From: Acidobacteriota bacterium
GTDB taxonomy: Bacteria > Acidobacteriota > Blastocatellia > Pyrinomonadales > Pyrinomonadaceae
Reading direction: 5' to 3'
Assembly: GCA_016703965.1 (NCBI GenBank)
Contig: JADJBB010000002.1
Location: 62,001-126,000, forward strand
DNA length: 64,000 nt
The position numbers were made by a program, and so were the translations under genes. How positions within the stretch are numbered: position 1 is the stretch's first letter; every line of letters begins with the position of its first letter. The notes under the pieces were generated by a model. The model saw only the letters and a list, made by a program, of their open reading frames with translations. It was not told the origin of the DNA and did no database searches. Of this stretch, positions 45,008 through 54,649 are shown piece by piece.

Positions 45008-46801
45008 CTACTTGATGTTTAGCTCATACGGCATCAGAAGCATTGCCTGGCCTCGCTGCATTTGGTCAAGCATGGCGGCGAAGCGGAATGAGCGGCGGAC
45101 GTCTCTGGGCAGCGATCCGAGGATCGCGGCCTGAGTTTTTTGTTCGGCTGAGGCTTCGGCGTTGCCGCGGCCGAAATACTGTTCCAGGAATGGACGCGGT
45201 TCGGGGAAGACGACGCGGCGAATGTCCTTATCTGCCGGGAGCGACGCAAGCTCTTTAGCGATGTCGATCGCTTTTTCGAGTCCGCCGAATTCATCAACGA
45301 GCCCATTTGCCTTGGCTTGCGTGCCGGTCCAAACGCGGCCCTGGCCGAGGGTGTTGACCTCCTCGTCAGTTTTGCTGCGGCCCTTGGCGACCTTTGGAAC
45401 GAAGTTGTCGTAATAGACGCTTTGAGCCATCTCTTCCATTTTGGCACGCTCTTCAGGCGTCCATTTTTCGGTCTCGCGGAAGATGCCGGCGTTTTTGCCG
45501 CGCATTACATATTCGTTTGAGATCCCGAGCCAGTCGTAAAGCCCTTTCATTACTGGTTTGCCCATAAACATTCCGATCGATCCCGTCACTGTCGAGGGCT
45601 GGGCGACGATCTTATTCGCGTTGCACGCGATGTAATAGCCGCCGGAAGCAGCAACGTCAGCCATTGATACGACCACAGGTTTTTTGGCTTTCGCGTTCTC
45701 GATCGCATGCCACATCAGATCCGAAGCAAGTGCCGAACCGCCCGGCGAATCGACGCGCAGGACGATGGCCTTGATCGACTTGTCGTTCCCGGCATCATTG
45801 ATCGCCTCGACCAGAGTGTCGGAACCGACCATTTCACCGTTAAGCGGGCCGCTGCTAGACGGGCCGATGTTTATTGCTCCTGACGCGTAAATAACGGCGA
45901 CGCGTTCGCCCTTATTGAGTCCAAGGCTGTCGGACGGTATCTCACGGTAGTCTCCGCCGCTGACGGTGCGAAGCTTGTCGGTCTCTTTATAACCAAGCTT
46001 TGCTTTCAGATCATTCTCGACCTGATCGCGATAAAGTGCATCGTCGATGAGGCCGATCGATTTTGCTTTTACTGCGTTGTAAGGAGCGGCGTCGATCAGA
46101 GTATTTACGTCCTCGACAGATTTCTTTCGCGACTCGGCGATGGCGGCCGTGAATCGGCCGAAATATTCGTCGAGCAGGGCATTGATGACCTCACGCTGGC
46201 CTTCGCCCATCTCTTTCTTGGTGTACTGGTCGGGAGCGTTCTTGTATTTTGGGCCTATCTGAATGACCTCGGCCTCGATGCCGAGTTTATCGAGCGAGCC
46301 CTTGTAGAACATCGCCTCGGCGGCAAAGCCATTAACGTAAATGTCGCCGGATGGCGGCAGGAATATCTTGTCGGCTGCGGTCGCAATATAGTATTCCTTG
46401 TTCGTGCCGATCTCCATGTAGGCGTAAACCGGTTTCCCGCCCGTTTTGAACTCCTTGATCGCGTCGCGAAGCTCGTCCGCCTTGCCCCAGCCAATGCCGG
46501 GAAAGTCGATATCAAGCATGACCGCTCCGATGCGATTGTCGACCTTAGCTTTGCGAAGCTGCGTTAGCAAACTTGTAAAAGACTGAGCCTGGGCGATCCC
46601 AAAGGCTTTGGCGAGAGGTTCTTCCGCAACGTAATCTGGCAGGTCGCCGGCCAGCTTGAGGACGAGAACACTGTTGCTCGCAACATTCGGCTGTCCCACA
46701 GATCGCGAGATCAGAACCAGTCCGATCACACCAACGATCAGGAGAACGAGCAGTAAACCACCCAATATGAGAAAGACTTTTGAAGTTTTTGACATTGCCA
46801 T
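45008..46801 (-). CDS. sppA: Signal peptide peptidase SppA, 67-kDa type
   Basis: SppA is a membrane-anchored Ser/Lys protease that degrades cleaved signal peptides. The 597-residue product has an N-terminal anchor (about residues 9-32) and the two tandem SppA domains of the long, E. coli-type form. Catalytic Lys187 lies in GPKYKNAPDQY in the first domain and Ser386 in MADVAASGGYYIACNANKIVAQPSTVTGSIG in the second, with DSPGGSALAS before it. ATG 46801 and ATG 46795 are both possible; neither has a good ribosome site. It is followed after 101 bp by the corrupted cohesin-like gene. Confidence 0.95.
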   Translation of the reverse strand: MAMSKTSKVFLILGGLLLVLLIVGVIGLVLISRSVGQPNVASNSVLVLKLAGDLPDYVAEEPLAKAFGIAQAQSFTSLLTQLRKAKVDNRIGAVMLDIDFPGIGWGKADELRDAIKEFKTGGKPVYAYMEIGTNKEYYIATAADKIFLPPSGDIYVNGFAAEAMFYKGSLDKLGIEAEVIQIGPKYKNAPDQYTKKEMGEGQREVINALLDEYFGRFTAAIAESRKKSVEDVNTLIDAAPYNAVKAKSIGLIDDALYRDQVENDLKAKLGYKETDKLRTVSGGDYREIPSDSLGLNKGERVAVIYASGAINIGPSSSGPLNGEMVGSDTLVEAINDAGNDKSIKAIVLRVDSPGGSALASDLMWHAIENAKAKKPVVVSMADVAASGGYYIACNANKIVAQPSTVTGSIGMFMGKPVMKGLYDWLGISNEYVMRGKNAGIFRETEKWTPEERAKMEEMAQSVYYDNFVPKVAKGRSKTDEEVNTLGQGRVWTGTQAKANGLVDEFGGLEKAIDIAKELASLPADKDIRRVVFPEPRPFLEQYFGRGNAEASAEQKTQAAILGSLPRDVRRSFRFAAMLDQMQRGQAMLLMPYELNIK

Positions 46802-46990
46802 AATTCTTGTGCCGATGATCTTATGATCGATCGCCGGGCGACATATAAATAGTACGATAGTTCGCTTGGTATTGTTTAGTGATTAATATTTCGCCGCCGG
46901 TCAATTGGACGCAGATTTGACGGATGAAACGGATCGGGCGGATCGTTTTTATGCACTTCTCATCGGTCTTTCGATCGGTCGTGATCTATC

Positions 46991-47590
46991 TTAGCTGCCC
47001 TGTGTCTTAATTTCGCCGACGATCAGGTTTAGGATTCCCGCGAGGTATCTTTTTTCGGTGACGTTTTGAAACCCGCCCGCCCGAACCAAATCAGCCGTAC
47101 GGCGGTTGAAGTGGTCTTCGATGAGAGCGACCGTCACGAAATTTAGAAGATCGAAAACCGGTCCGAGCAATCCCGTCGGGCGGACGTGTTCGAGTAGGAT
47201 AAGTCTGCCGCCGGGTTTGAGGACACGAATGATCTCGGCGAGGGCTTTCTCAGGTTTGGGTATCGAGCAGAAAACCAACGTTGCAAATGCGGCATCGAAA
47301 TGATTTGCGGGGAAAGGCAGATCTTGTCCATCAGCCTGCACGAGGCTGATGAATGCCGATCTGCCCTTAGCTATCTCGATCATATTGAAGGATATCTCAC
47401 TCGCGATCGCCCGCTTGCACCTGGGATAGAATTTGAAGTTTGCTCCTGTTCCGGCACCGATCTCGAGGATAGTGCCGTTATCGGGAAGCAGGCCGAGCGT
47501 TTCACGCCGGAGTTTCGCGAGGTAGTGCCGCTCGATCGGAGCGAGCATCCGGTCGTAGCGGTGGGCGTGTTTGTCGTAGGACTGCTGCAC
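46991..47590 (-). CDS. Class I SAM-dependent methyltransferase (UbiE/MenG-like)
   Basis: The 199-residue product has the Rossmann methyltransferase motifs: motif I ILEIGAGTGANFKFY, an acidic residue at AIASEIS (motif II), QADGQDLPFPANHFDAAFATLVFCSI (post-I to II), and VLKPGGRLILLEHV (motif III). The N-terminal YDKHAHRYDRMLAPIERHYL and the LKPGGRL-x-x-x-E-H-V-x-P pattern resemble UbiE/Coq5 and PmtA-type enzymes. Menaquinone methylation (MenG) would fit mqnE and the prenyltransferase in this genome, but a phospholipid or small-molecule substrate is equally possible. Confidence 0.85.
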   Translation of the reverse strand: MQQSYDKHAHRYDRMLAPIERHYLAKLRRETLGLLPDNGTILEIGAGTGANFKFYPRCKRAIASEISFNMIEIAKGRSAFISLVQADGQDLPFPANHFDAAFATLVFCSIPKPEKALAEIIRVLKPGGRLILLEHVRPTGLLGPVFDLLNFVTVALIEDHFNRRTADLVRAGGFQNVTEKRYLAGILNLIVGEIKTQGS

Positions 47591-47604
47591 GGGGGTAGTT
47601 TACC

Positions 47605-47628
47605 GCAGAGACGCTGAGACGCCGAGAA
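47605..47628. repeat. Degenerate 8-bp tandem repeat (GCnGAGAC)
   Basis: Three units GCAGAGAC-GCTGAGAC-GCCGAGAA lie 15 bp upstream of the methyltransferase start. The 13-mer GCTGAGACGCCGA also occurs at 31877-31889. Similar CGCAGAGA repeats are scattered in many bacterial genomes. Confidence 0.4.
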
Positions 47629-47773
47629 GAGAGCCGCGTTGTTTTGCAGTCTTTTGTAACTTCGCGGCAGCGCGAGAGATGGTCGGAAGCTAGCTGAAAT
47701 TTCGTTTTTCACCAGCTAGTGTCTATAATCAGACTTTTTCGGCCTTCGGTGTCGGTTAGATCAAATTATTTTT

Positions 47774-49183
47774 ATGGCTAAGAAAGGTTCGGTCCTAATT
47801 TGCGATGACGAAGAGATAATGCGTGACGTGCTCGAAACGATACTTTCGGGTGCGGGGTATAAGGTCGAACTCGCGAAAACCGGCGAGGAGGCGATGGAGG
47901 TATATACTCAAAAGCCCTTCGACGTCGTTTTGATGGACGTTTCGATGCCGGGCATAGGCGGATTGACCGCACTTGAAGGCCTGATCAAGCTCGACCCGGA
48001 AGCGGTGGTTCTCATGGTGACCGCGTACGCGACCTTTGACACAGCGATCTCTGCTTGGGAAAAGGGGGCGGCAGGCGTTATTCGCAAACCGTTTCAAAAC
48101 GAGCAGATAATTGCTCTCGTTGGTAAGGGCATTAAGAAACGCCGGAAGGAAGAAGAACGGCAGACGCTTCGACAGGCGATGGTCCGCTCGGTAAATCGCG
48201 AAGGCTTTATCGGACGTTCGGAGGTGATGGAAACTGTTTTCCGCCTGGTCGAACGGGTTGCTCAGGCCCGATCAACCGTGCTCATCACCGGCGAGAGCGG
48301 AACCGGAAAGGAACTCGTTGCGAAAGCGATCCACGAATCCAGTCCGCGGTCCGGCGATCCATTTGTTGTCGTGAACTGCTCGAACATTCCTTCAGAATTG
48401 CTCGAATCGGAACTGTTCGGCCACACAAAAGGAGCTTTCACCGGGGCGGTCGCCGCGAAGAAAGGTTTGTTCGAAGTTGCTGACACAGGCTCTATATTTC
48501 TCGATGAGATCGGCGACCTTCGGCCGGAGACGCAGGTTCGCCTGCTGCGTGTTTTGCAGGAGCGTGAGTTTACGCCGGTTGGCGATACAACGCCCGTGAA
48601 GGTCGATGTCAGGATCATCGCCGCAACAAACGTTGATCTGAAAGAGGCCGTCCGAAACGGACAGTTTCGAGAGGATCTGTACTATCGTTTGTCCGTCGTG
48701 CCGCTCGAACTGCCGCCCTTACGCGAACGCCGAGAGGATATTCTGCCGCTTACGCAGCATTTCATCAGAAAATATGCGGCTGAGAATGGCCGGGAGATCT
48801 CGGAAACGGTGGGGCCGGACGTACTATCGCTGCTGGAGAGTTACAATTATCCGGGCAATGTTCGCGAACTTGAGAACATTATCGAGCGTGCGATAGTCAT
48901 TGCCCCTGGCAATGAGATTACGGTTGAATGTCTCCGGCCCGAAGTTCGAGATCCGGAGCTCGCCTTTCAAATGATCGCGGATACCGAAGGTGTTTCTAGT
49001 GACATCGATCTTGCCCGCGGCGTCAATTTTTACGACGAAGTTAAACGCTTTGAGATAGATCTCATCCGCCGGGCGCTTGACCAAACTGGCGGCCACCAAT
49101 CGCGTGCAGCCCGTCTGCTCGGGCTAAATGCCACCACTCTCAACTCAAAGATCAAATCCTACAATCTCTTCAGGAAGGACTAG
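47774..49183 (+). CDS. Sigma-54-dependent response regulator (NtrC/Fis family)
   Basis: An RpoN enhancer-binding protein of 469 residues. Receiver domain 1-125 has the acidic pair D11/D12, phospho-acceptor D55 (VVLMDVSMPG) and Lys in IRKPF. The AAA+ domain (about 145-385) has Walker A GESGTGKE, the sigma-54 contact loop GHTKGAFTGA, Walker B SIFLDEIGDL and the R-finger region LRERREDI. The C-terminal Fis-type helix-turn-helix is GGHQSRAARLLGLNATTLNSKIKSYNL. The paired histidine kinase is not adjacent. The next gene, a TonB receptor, has a sigma-54 promoter, so it is a candidate target. Confidence 0.95.
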   Translation: MAKKGSVLICDDEEIMRDVLETILSGAGYKVELAKTGEEAMEVYTQKPFDVVLMDVSMPGIGGLTALEGLIKLDPEAVVLMVTAYATFDTAISAWEKGAAGVIRKPFQNEQIIALVGKGIKKRRKEEERQTLRQAMVRSVNREGFIGRSEVMETVFRLVERVAQARSTVLITGESGTGKELVAKAIHESSPRSGDPFVVVNCSNIPSELLESELFGHTKGAFTGAVAAKKGLFEVADTGSIFLDEIGDLRPETQVRLLRVLQEREFTPVGDTTPVKVDVRIIAATNVDLKEAVRNGQFREDLYYRLSVVPLELPPLRERREDILPLTQHFIRKYAAENGREISETVGPDVLSLLESYNYPGNVRELENIIERAIVIAPGNEITVECLRPEVRDPELAFQMIADTEGVSSDIDLARGVNFYDEVKRFEIDLIRRALDQTGGHQSRAARLLGLNATTLNSKIKSYNLFRKD

Positions 49184-49325
49184 CCGCCAGTTCGGATCAG
49201 ATCGACCACAAACGGTGTGCTACGGGACGAACCCGACTTCAGCAAATCCGTGACCTGTGTATCGACCCCACTATCCCTACCTCTGAGACAAACCCACAAA
49301 TTCAACTTAAGCATAGGCCCTCAAA

Positions 49326-49396
49326 ATACGAAAATTCGTATATACCTTCAAAAACGTGATCGCTATGATACGAGGTGTGACCGGAAATATACGAAT
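49326..49396 (+). promoter_or_regulatory. Candidate enhancer sites for a sigma-54 activator
   Basis: A palindrome ATACGAA-AA-TTCGTAT lies at 49326-49341. ATACGA recurs at 49368 and 49389, so the three copies are spaced 42 and 21 bp, about four and two helical turns. The cluster lies 28-98 bp upstream of the -24 element. The activator that binds is unknown; the adjacent response regulator is the obvious candidate. Confidence 0.5.
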
Positions 49397-49423
49397 TAAT
49401 ATGATTTTTCAGGCTGGTTAGGA

Positions 49424-49438
49424 TGGCACAAGGATTGC
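49424..49438 (+). promoter_or_regulatory. Sigma-54 promoter of the first TonB receptor
   Basis: TGGCAC-AAGGA-TTGC matches the RpoN consensus TGGCAC-N5-TTGC exactly, with GG at 49425-49426, GC at 49437-49438 and the required 10 bases between. Transcription would begin near 49450, giving a leader of about 75 nt before the ATG. Confidence 0.8.
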
Positions 49439-49525
49439 GTCTTAATAAATTGCTAAATGTAAATTCCTGCAATTCCGTAGTGCAATTTCGGACAATTTAC
49501 TAACTTAAGAAATGGAGATGTATTA

Positions 49526-52500
49526 ATGAGAAAAGTTTTATTTACTCTCGTTTTGCTTTTGATCTCTTCGGCAATGGCATTTGCCCAGGGAACGACCGGT
49601 AGGCTCGCGGGCACTGTGTCGGGACCCGATGGATTACTTCCAGGGGCAAAAGTCGTCGCAAAAGACAACAGCACAGGCAGAGAGGTCACAGTAACTACCG
49701 ATAGCTCTGGATCATACCAGTTTAACCAGCTCGAATTCGGTACCTACACGATCAGAGTTTCAGCCACCGGCTTTAAGACGCTCGTCGGTAGCGAGCAAAA
49801 GATCGACATCGGCCGTGCGGCCACCTTCGACGCAGTCCTTCAGGTTGGCGATGTCGCGGCTGAGGTACTTGTAACAGCGGGAGCTGACGTCGTCACTTCC
49901 GGCACGGCACAGGTCAGCAGCACGATCAGCCCTCAGCAGATCATGACCCTGCCGCTCGTCACCCGCAGCCCGCTTTCGTTGACACTGCTGCAGGCAGGAA
50001 CGTCATCGAACGGTGCGACCACGATCAACGGTATGCGTACCTCGATGACCAACATCACGAGAGACGGTATCAATATTCAGGATACCTTCATCCGATCCAA
50101 CGCAACGGACTTCGCTCCGGGCCGCCCGTCGGTGGATGATACCGCTGAGTTCACGATCACAACAACCAACCAGGAAGCAGACCAGGGCTATGGTTCTGCA
50201 CAGATCCGCCTCGTGACACCGCGCGGCACCAAGAATGTCACCGGAGCTCTTTTTGCATATAACCGTAACAATGGTTTTGCAGCAAATAACTTCTTCAATA
50301 ATCGAAGCACGACCCCGTCTATCTCGGCCAAGCCGTCCTTCCGTAATCGCTGGCAGTACGGCGGCAAGTTCAGCTCCCCGCTTTGGCTGCCTGGTTTTGG
50401 AGAGGGAGGTCCGCAGATCATTAAAGACAAGGCGGTTTTCTTCTTCTCGTATGAAGGAATTAAGGACCCTGTAAGCGGCGCGGCAACCCGCACCATCCTG
50501 ACGCCAACGGCACAGACCGGCGGATTCACATACCAACGTACCAACAGCACCTCAGTCACGCCGTTCTGCGCATCGCAGACGATCGGCAGCACCTGCACGA
50601 TCCCGAACATACTCGGCTTCGCTGTTTCGAATGGCCTGGCGGTCCCTTCGACGGTAGATCCGATCATTCAGGCACGCGTCCTCTCGAAACTCCCGACGAC
50701 AAGCAACTTCACTGGTGGTGACGGTTTTAACACCGCCGGCTATCGTCTGCTTCGCCGTCAGGACCAGACCCGTGACCAGTACGCATCGCGGTTTGATTTT
50801 GACATCAACGATGCGAACTCATTGCTGTTCATCTATAACTACAACAAAGAGGTCAATCTCAGGCCTGACATCGACACCAGCGGTTTTTCGGCGGTGCCGG
50901 ATGGCGAACAGTCGTCGGATAACAAACAGTACACCGCAGCTTACAGACGCGTGTTCTCATCGAACATCGTGAACGAGGTTCGCGGTGGCCTTTTCAAATC
51001 AGAGGTACCGTTCTATCGCTTGAGCAGCGCTCCTGAATATCACCTCGCGATCCCGCTTGTATCGAACCCTGGAAACACTTTTGGTAACCAGGGTCGTTCG
51101 ACCAAGTCATGGAACCTTCAGTCTAACGGTGACTGGATCGCTGGAAAGCACAGCTTTAAGTTCGGAGGACAGCTACAGTTCTTCGACGTTAACGCGTATA
51201 ACGATTCGCCGAACGGCAACATCGTACCTACGGTGACGGTCGGTATCGGAACAAATACGCCGCAGTTCGCTGCAACACAGTTTTCGAACATCGGCGGCAT
51301 AAGCACCGCACAGCTCGGCACTGCTAACGCAATGCTTGGACTGTTTGCAGGTCTTGTTAACTCAACTAACCGCATGTACAGCGTGCCTGACCTCGCGACT
51401 GGCTTCCAGTCGACACGTGTTAACGAACCTTACAAGCATGGTGCACATTCACTCTACTTTGCGGACCGCTGGCAGGTAAATTCACAGTTGACGCTGTCGC
51501 TCGGCGTTCGCTGGGAATACTATCCGCCCCTAAACCTCGGTACGGGTGTGGCACTTGAGCCGCTGATCTCGAACCTCGATGATCCGCTCCCGTCGCTCTT
51601 GTCGACCGCTGGTTCGTATGTTCCGGTTGGAACGAATGCGGGCAAGGAAAAGTCCTACTACAAGCCGCAGTACGACAACTTCGCACCGAACCTCGGTTTT
51701 GCTTGGACGCCTAGTTTTGAAGGCGGCCTCGGCAAATTCCTTTTCGGCAAACGCTCGGTCATCCGTGGCGGTTACAGCCATTCGTTCGGTAACGACTCGA
51801 TCATTACATCGATCCGTAATGCCGCAGTTGGTAACCAAGGCCTCGCAGCAACCAACATCTCGGTACCCAACCAGAACGGACGGCTTTCGGGCAGCTTCAC
51901 GCTTCCGTCAACCCCGACGTTCATTCCGCCTCCGCGCAGCTATCTGCAGAACAACACGAGTGCCTTCGGTTTCTTTGGAACGGTTTTCGCGACCGATCCG
52001 AATATCGAAGTCACGCGTGTAAAGCAGTACAGCTTGGGTATTCAGCGTGAATTCTGGGGCAACACTGCTTTCGAAGTTCGCTATGTTGGTACCGACAGTA
52101 ACAACATGGTGCGAAGCGTTGATTACAACCAGATCGACATTCGCAGCAATGGATTTGCAGCGGACTTCATTCGTGCAAGAAACAATGACCGCTTGTGTCA
52201 GGCAACAGCCGGCTGCACCACGGGTGCTGGCTTCAACGCGGCAATTGCCGGCAGCCAGGCATTGCCTGTTTTCGGCCTCCTTGGTGGCAACGCCCTTCTC
52301 ACGAATGCAACCATCCTCGGACAGATCCGTGCTGGAACGCCAGCCGATCTCGCTCTTGTCTATATCCAGAACAACCTGAACAACCATCCTTCGGTTGCGA
52401 CTCCTGGTGCGGTTCCGTTCATCAAGTTCCTGCCAAACCCGGCATCGGGCGTAGTCAACTTGCTGCAGAATGGTGCTTACTACAAGTACAATTCGCTTCA

Positions 52501-53299
52501 GACGGAAGTTCGACGTCGTTTTTCGCAGGGCTTATACTTCCAGGCTAACTACACGTTCTCGAAGAATATCGGAAACGCGTCGGCCTCGAATGGTTCGCAG
52601 TCCCTGGTTGAACCGTATCTGGACAACCTGCAGCCTGAACTTGACCGTACGCGAGTTGATTTTGATCAGACGCACGCGTTCAATTTCAACGGTGTTTATC
52701 AGCTCCCGTTTGGAAAAGGCCGAGCGTTTTTAAACAACGGCGGTATTGTAGATACGATCTTCGGCGGCTGGGAACTGTCGGGTATCGCTAGCTGGAACTC
52801 GGGTGCACCGATTACCTTTGTCGATCCGCGAGGAACGCTTAATCGTGCAGGACGCTCGGGACGCCAGACGGCAAATACTAGCCTCACTACTCCACAACTT
52901 CGTGCACTGCTCGGAACATTTGAAAAAGACGGCCGCATCTACTGGATCGATCCGTCAATCATCTGTTCGAACGGTGCCGGAACTGCCGGAGTCGGACAAA
53001 CCCCTTGCGCTGGTCAGGTGTTCTTCAACGTTGATCCAGGCCAGACCGGGACCCTTGGACGTGCGACCATCAATGCACCGGCGTTTTTCAACATCGATGC
53101 CGCGTTGCTGAAGAACTTCAGGTTCAACAGCGATGGCACCACGCGTCTTCAGTTCCGCGTTGAAGCGTTCAACGTTCTGAATAAGGTTAACTTCTTCCCA
53201 GGTGCAACCATCCAGAACGTCAACAGCACTTCGTTCGGCCAGGTCACGAGTGCCGGTGCTGCTCGCCAGCTTCAGTTGGCTCTTAGGTTCGAGTTCTAG
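49526..53299 (+). CDS. Oar-like TonB-dependent receptor with carboxypeptidase-regulatory-like domain
   Basis: Outer-membrane barrels of this kind import substrates with energy from TonB/ExbBD. The 1257-residue product has a signal peptide (ending AMAFAQ). An Ig-like carboxypeptidase-regulatory domain lies at about 23-105 (GRLAGTVSGPDGLLPGAKVVAKD...GSYQFNQLEFGTYTIRVSATGFKT). The plug domain follows (about 115-215), and then a long barrel of 22-type strands, ending in ALRFEF with a C-terminal aromatic. The Oar-like form is characteristic of Acidobacteriota. Substrates may be oligosaccharides, siderophores or proteins. The gene has a sigma-54 promoter and a strong terminator. Confidence 0.93.
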   Translation: MRKVLFTLVLLLISSAMAFAQGTTGRLAGTVSGPDGLLPGAKVVAKDNSTGREVTVTTDSSGSYQFNQLEFGTYTIRVSATGFKTLVGSEQKIDIGRAATFDAVLQVGDVAAEVLVTAGADVVTSGTAQVSSTISPQQIMTLPLVTRSPLSLTLLQAGTSSNGATTINGMRTSMTNITRDGINIQDTFIRSNATDFAPGRPSVDDTAEFTITTTNQEADQGYGSAQIRLVTPRGTKNVTGALFAYNRNNGFAANNFFNNRSTTPSISAKPSFRNRWQYGGKFSSPLWLPGFGEGGPQIIKDKAVFFFSYEGIKDPVSGAATRTILTPTAQTGGFTYQRTNSTSVTPFCASQTIGSTCTIPNILGFAVSNGLAVPSTVDPIIQARVLSKLPTTSNFTGGDGFNTAGYRLLRRQDQTRDQYASRFDFDINDANSLLFIYNYNKEVNLRPDIDTSGFSAVPDGEQSSDNKQYTAAYRRVFSSNIVNEVRGGLFKSEVPFYRLSSAPEYHLAIPLVSNPGNTFGNQGRSTKSWNLQSNGDWIAGKHSFKFGGQLQFFDVNAYNDSPNGNIVPTVTVGIGTNTPQFAATQFSNIGGISTAQLGTANAMLGLFAGLVNSTNRMYSVPDLATGFQSTRVNEPYKHGAHSLYFADRWQVNSQLTLSLGVRWEYYPPLNLGTGVALEPLISNLDDPLPSLLSTAGSYVPVGTNAGKEKSYYKPQYDNFAPNLGFAWTPSFEGGLGKFLFGKRSVIRGGYSHSFGNDSIITSIRNAAVGNQGLAATNISVPNQNGRLSGSFTLPSTPTFIPPPRSYLQNNTSAFGFFGTVFATDPNIEVTRVKQYSLGIQREFWGNTAFEVRYVGTDSNNMVRSVDYNQIDIRSNGFAADFIRARNNDRLCQATAGCTTGAGFNAAIAGSQALPVFGLLGGNALLTNATILGQIRAGTPADLALVYIQNNLNNHPSVATPGAVPFIKFLPNPASGVVNLLQNGAYYKYNSLQTEVRRRFSQGLYFQANYTFSKNIGNASASNGSQSLVEPYLDNLQPELDRTRVDFDQTHAFNFNGVYQLPFGKGRAFLNNGGIVDTIFGGWELSGIASWNSGAPITFVDPRGTLNRAGRSGRQTANTSLTTPQLRALLGTFEKDGRIYWIDPSIICSNGAGTAGVGQTPCAGQVFFNVDPGQTGTLGRATINAPAFFNIDAALLKNFRFNSDGTTRLQFRVEAFNVLNKVNFFPGATIQNVNSTSFGQVTSAGAARQLQLALRFEF

Positions 53300-53325
53300 G
53301 CTTCAAGGGCTTGACCAACCATTTA

Positions 53326-53355
53326 CCCGCCGGTCGCAGGACCGGCGGGCTTTTT
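53326..53355 (+). terminator. Rho-independent terminator of the first TonB receptor gene
   Basis: A perfect 10-bp stem CCCGCCGGTC/GACCGGCGGG (53326-53335, 53340-53349) with loop GCAG is followed by CTTTTT. It lies 27 bp after the stop. Confidence 0.9.
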
Positions 53356-53434
53356 AAATCGCAAATGCCTGTCCGAAAGCGAATAGGCTTGATCAAAATG
53401 TCATCATCTTCGTTAGTTCTTTTGGAGATCAAAA

Positions 53435-54265
53435 ATGAAAAATGTTGTTTTGCTATTAATTTCGATCGTCGTGATCGCTAATTCTGTAAGCGGTCAGAAA
53501 CTAAGTGCTGAGGAGATAATCGCGAAGAACGTAGCTTCGATCGGGTCGCCTGAAAAACTAGCGTCTGTAAAATCTTTACTTGCTGTAGGCGAAGTTAAAG
53601 TTGATTTTGTTACCCAGAAAAATCTTCCCGCATCCGGCCGAATACTAGTTGGGTCAGAGGGGAAGAAGAGCTTTTTCGGGATCCAGACCAATGCAACTGA
53701 TTATCCGCAGGAGAAAGTGATCTTTGACGGCTCTAAGACAGATGTTGCGATGGTCCGAGGCGGAAGCCGTTCGATATTAGGCAATTTTATTCAATCGAAT
53801 ACCTCATTAGTTTCCCAGGGATTTTTGTCCGGAACGCTTTCTACTTCGTGGCACCTATTGTCCGCGGCAGACCGCGGGGCCAAGATCTCCACTGCGGGTA
53901 CTAAGAAGATCAACGGAAAGGAAGCTTACGTTTTAGAGATTTCGCCGAAAGGCGGCAGTGATCTGGACATCACTATGTATTTTGACCAGAAAACGTTTCA
54001 GCACATTCGCACAGAATACAGACGAACTTCGTCATCGAGTATTGGCAGAACCATCGACGAGTCCGCTCGCCAAAGCGAAAACAAGATCAAGGTCACAGAG
54101 GATTTCTCGGAATTTCAGGACTATGAAGGATTGATGCTCCCCCGAAAGTACAGACTCCAGTATTCGACATCAGGCACGACGACGACTGAGATCGTTTGGA
54201 ATGGCAATTTTACAGAGTTTGCGATCAATAAGCTGGATCCGAGCACATTTAAGATCACTCCTTAA
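53435..54265 (+). CDS. Exported LolA-like protein of unknown function
   Basis: The 276-residue product has a signal peptide (ending NSVSGQ). The rest resembles the LolA/LppX-type half-barrel found in lipoprotein carriers and outer-membrane sorting proteins: AEEIIAKNVASIGSPEKLASVKSLLAVGEV opening and long strands such as EAYVLEISPKGGSDLDITMYFDQKTFQHIRTEYRR. Close relatives in this phylum sit beside TonB receptors. The role is not established, and no Lol genes are nearby. TTGGAG lies before the ATG. It lies in its own transcription unit, between two terminators. Confidence 0.65.
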   Translation: MKNVVLLLISIVVIANSVSGQKLSAEEIIAKNVASIGSPEKLASVKSLLAVGEVKVDFVTQKNLPASGRILVGSEGKKSFFGIQTNATDYPQEKVIFDGSKTDVAMVRGGSRSILGNFIQSNTSLVSQGFLSGTLSTSWHLLSAADRGAKISTAGTKKINGKEAYVLEISPKGGSDLDITMYFDQKTFQHIRTEYRRTSSSSIGRTIDESARQSENKIKVTEDFSEFQDYEGLMLPRKYRLQYSTSGTTTTEIVWNGNFTEFAINKLDPSTFKITP

Positions 54266-54449
54266 CCTCACAGTAGCGTCGTGGTTACCAACCGATGTAA
54301 TTCGTGCTATTGCCAATGCCGGAAACCTGGAGTTTTACGTGGGCAACTTCGTTCAAACTCACGCCAAATCAGATCGAGGCTTTCAAGGAATGGGAGACCT
54401 TTCTTCCAAAAGAAAATAAGTAGAGATGCTTAGATCTGTTCGACTGGGT

Positions 54450-54486
54450 AGATCCGTTGGAGGAATCCAGCGGATCTTTTCTTTTT
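54450..54486 (+). terminator. Rho-independent terminator of the LolA-like gene
   Basis: A 12-bp stem AGATCCGTTGGA/TCCAGCGGATCT (54450-54461, 54466-54477; one G-U pair) with loop GGAA is followed by TTTCTTTTT. It lies 185 bp after the stop codon at 54265, so the transcript has a long 3' end. Confidence 0.75.
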
Positions 54487-54570
54487 GAACGATTAGACGC
54501 AGTTTTATCCGAATTATTGGATGAAATTCAAAATCATGTAGCGAAAACCATTAAAGTGGCAGATTTTAGT

Positions 54571-54591
54571 TATACCTGTAAAACAGGTATA
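54571..54591 (+). promoter_or_regulatory. Palindromic candidate enhancer site
   Basis: TATACCTG-TAAAA-CAGGTATA, with perfect 8-bp arms (54571-54578, 54584-54591), lies 58 bp upstream of the -24 element. This is a usual place for an RpoN activator. It is not the ATACGA motif seen before the first receptor, so a different regulator may bind. Confidence 0.5.
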
Positions 54592-54649
54592 TAGGCTTAT
54601 CTATCATTAAATCAGGCCGTTAACGTCATGGGTGGAATTATAGGCGTCA

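Noticed and set aside
49184..49325. Possible small gene between the response regulator and the receptor.
   Set aside because: Only a 60-codon frame with no family; the region is better explained as a control region.
54201..54419. 72-codon frame after the LolA-like gene.
   Set aside because: It overlaps that gene in another frame and resembles nothing; not called.
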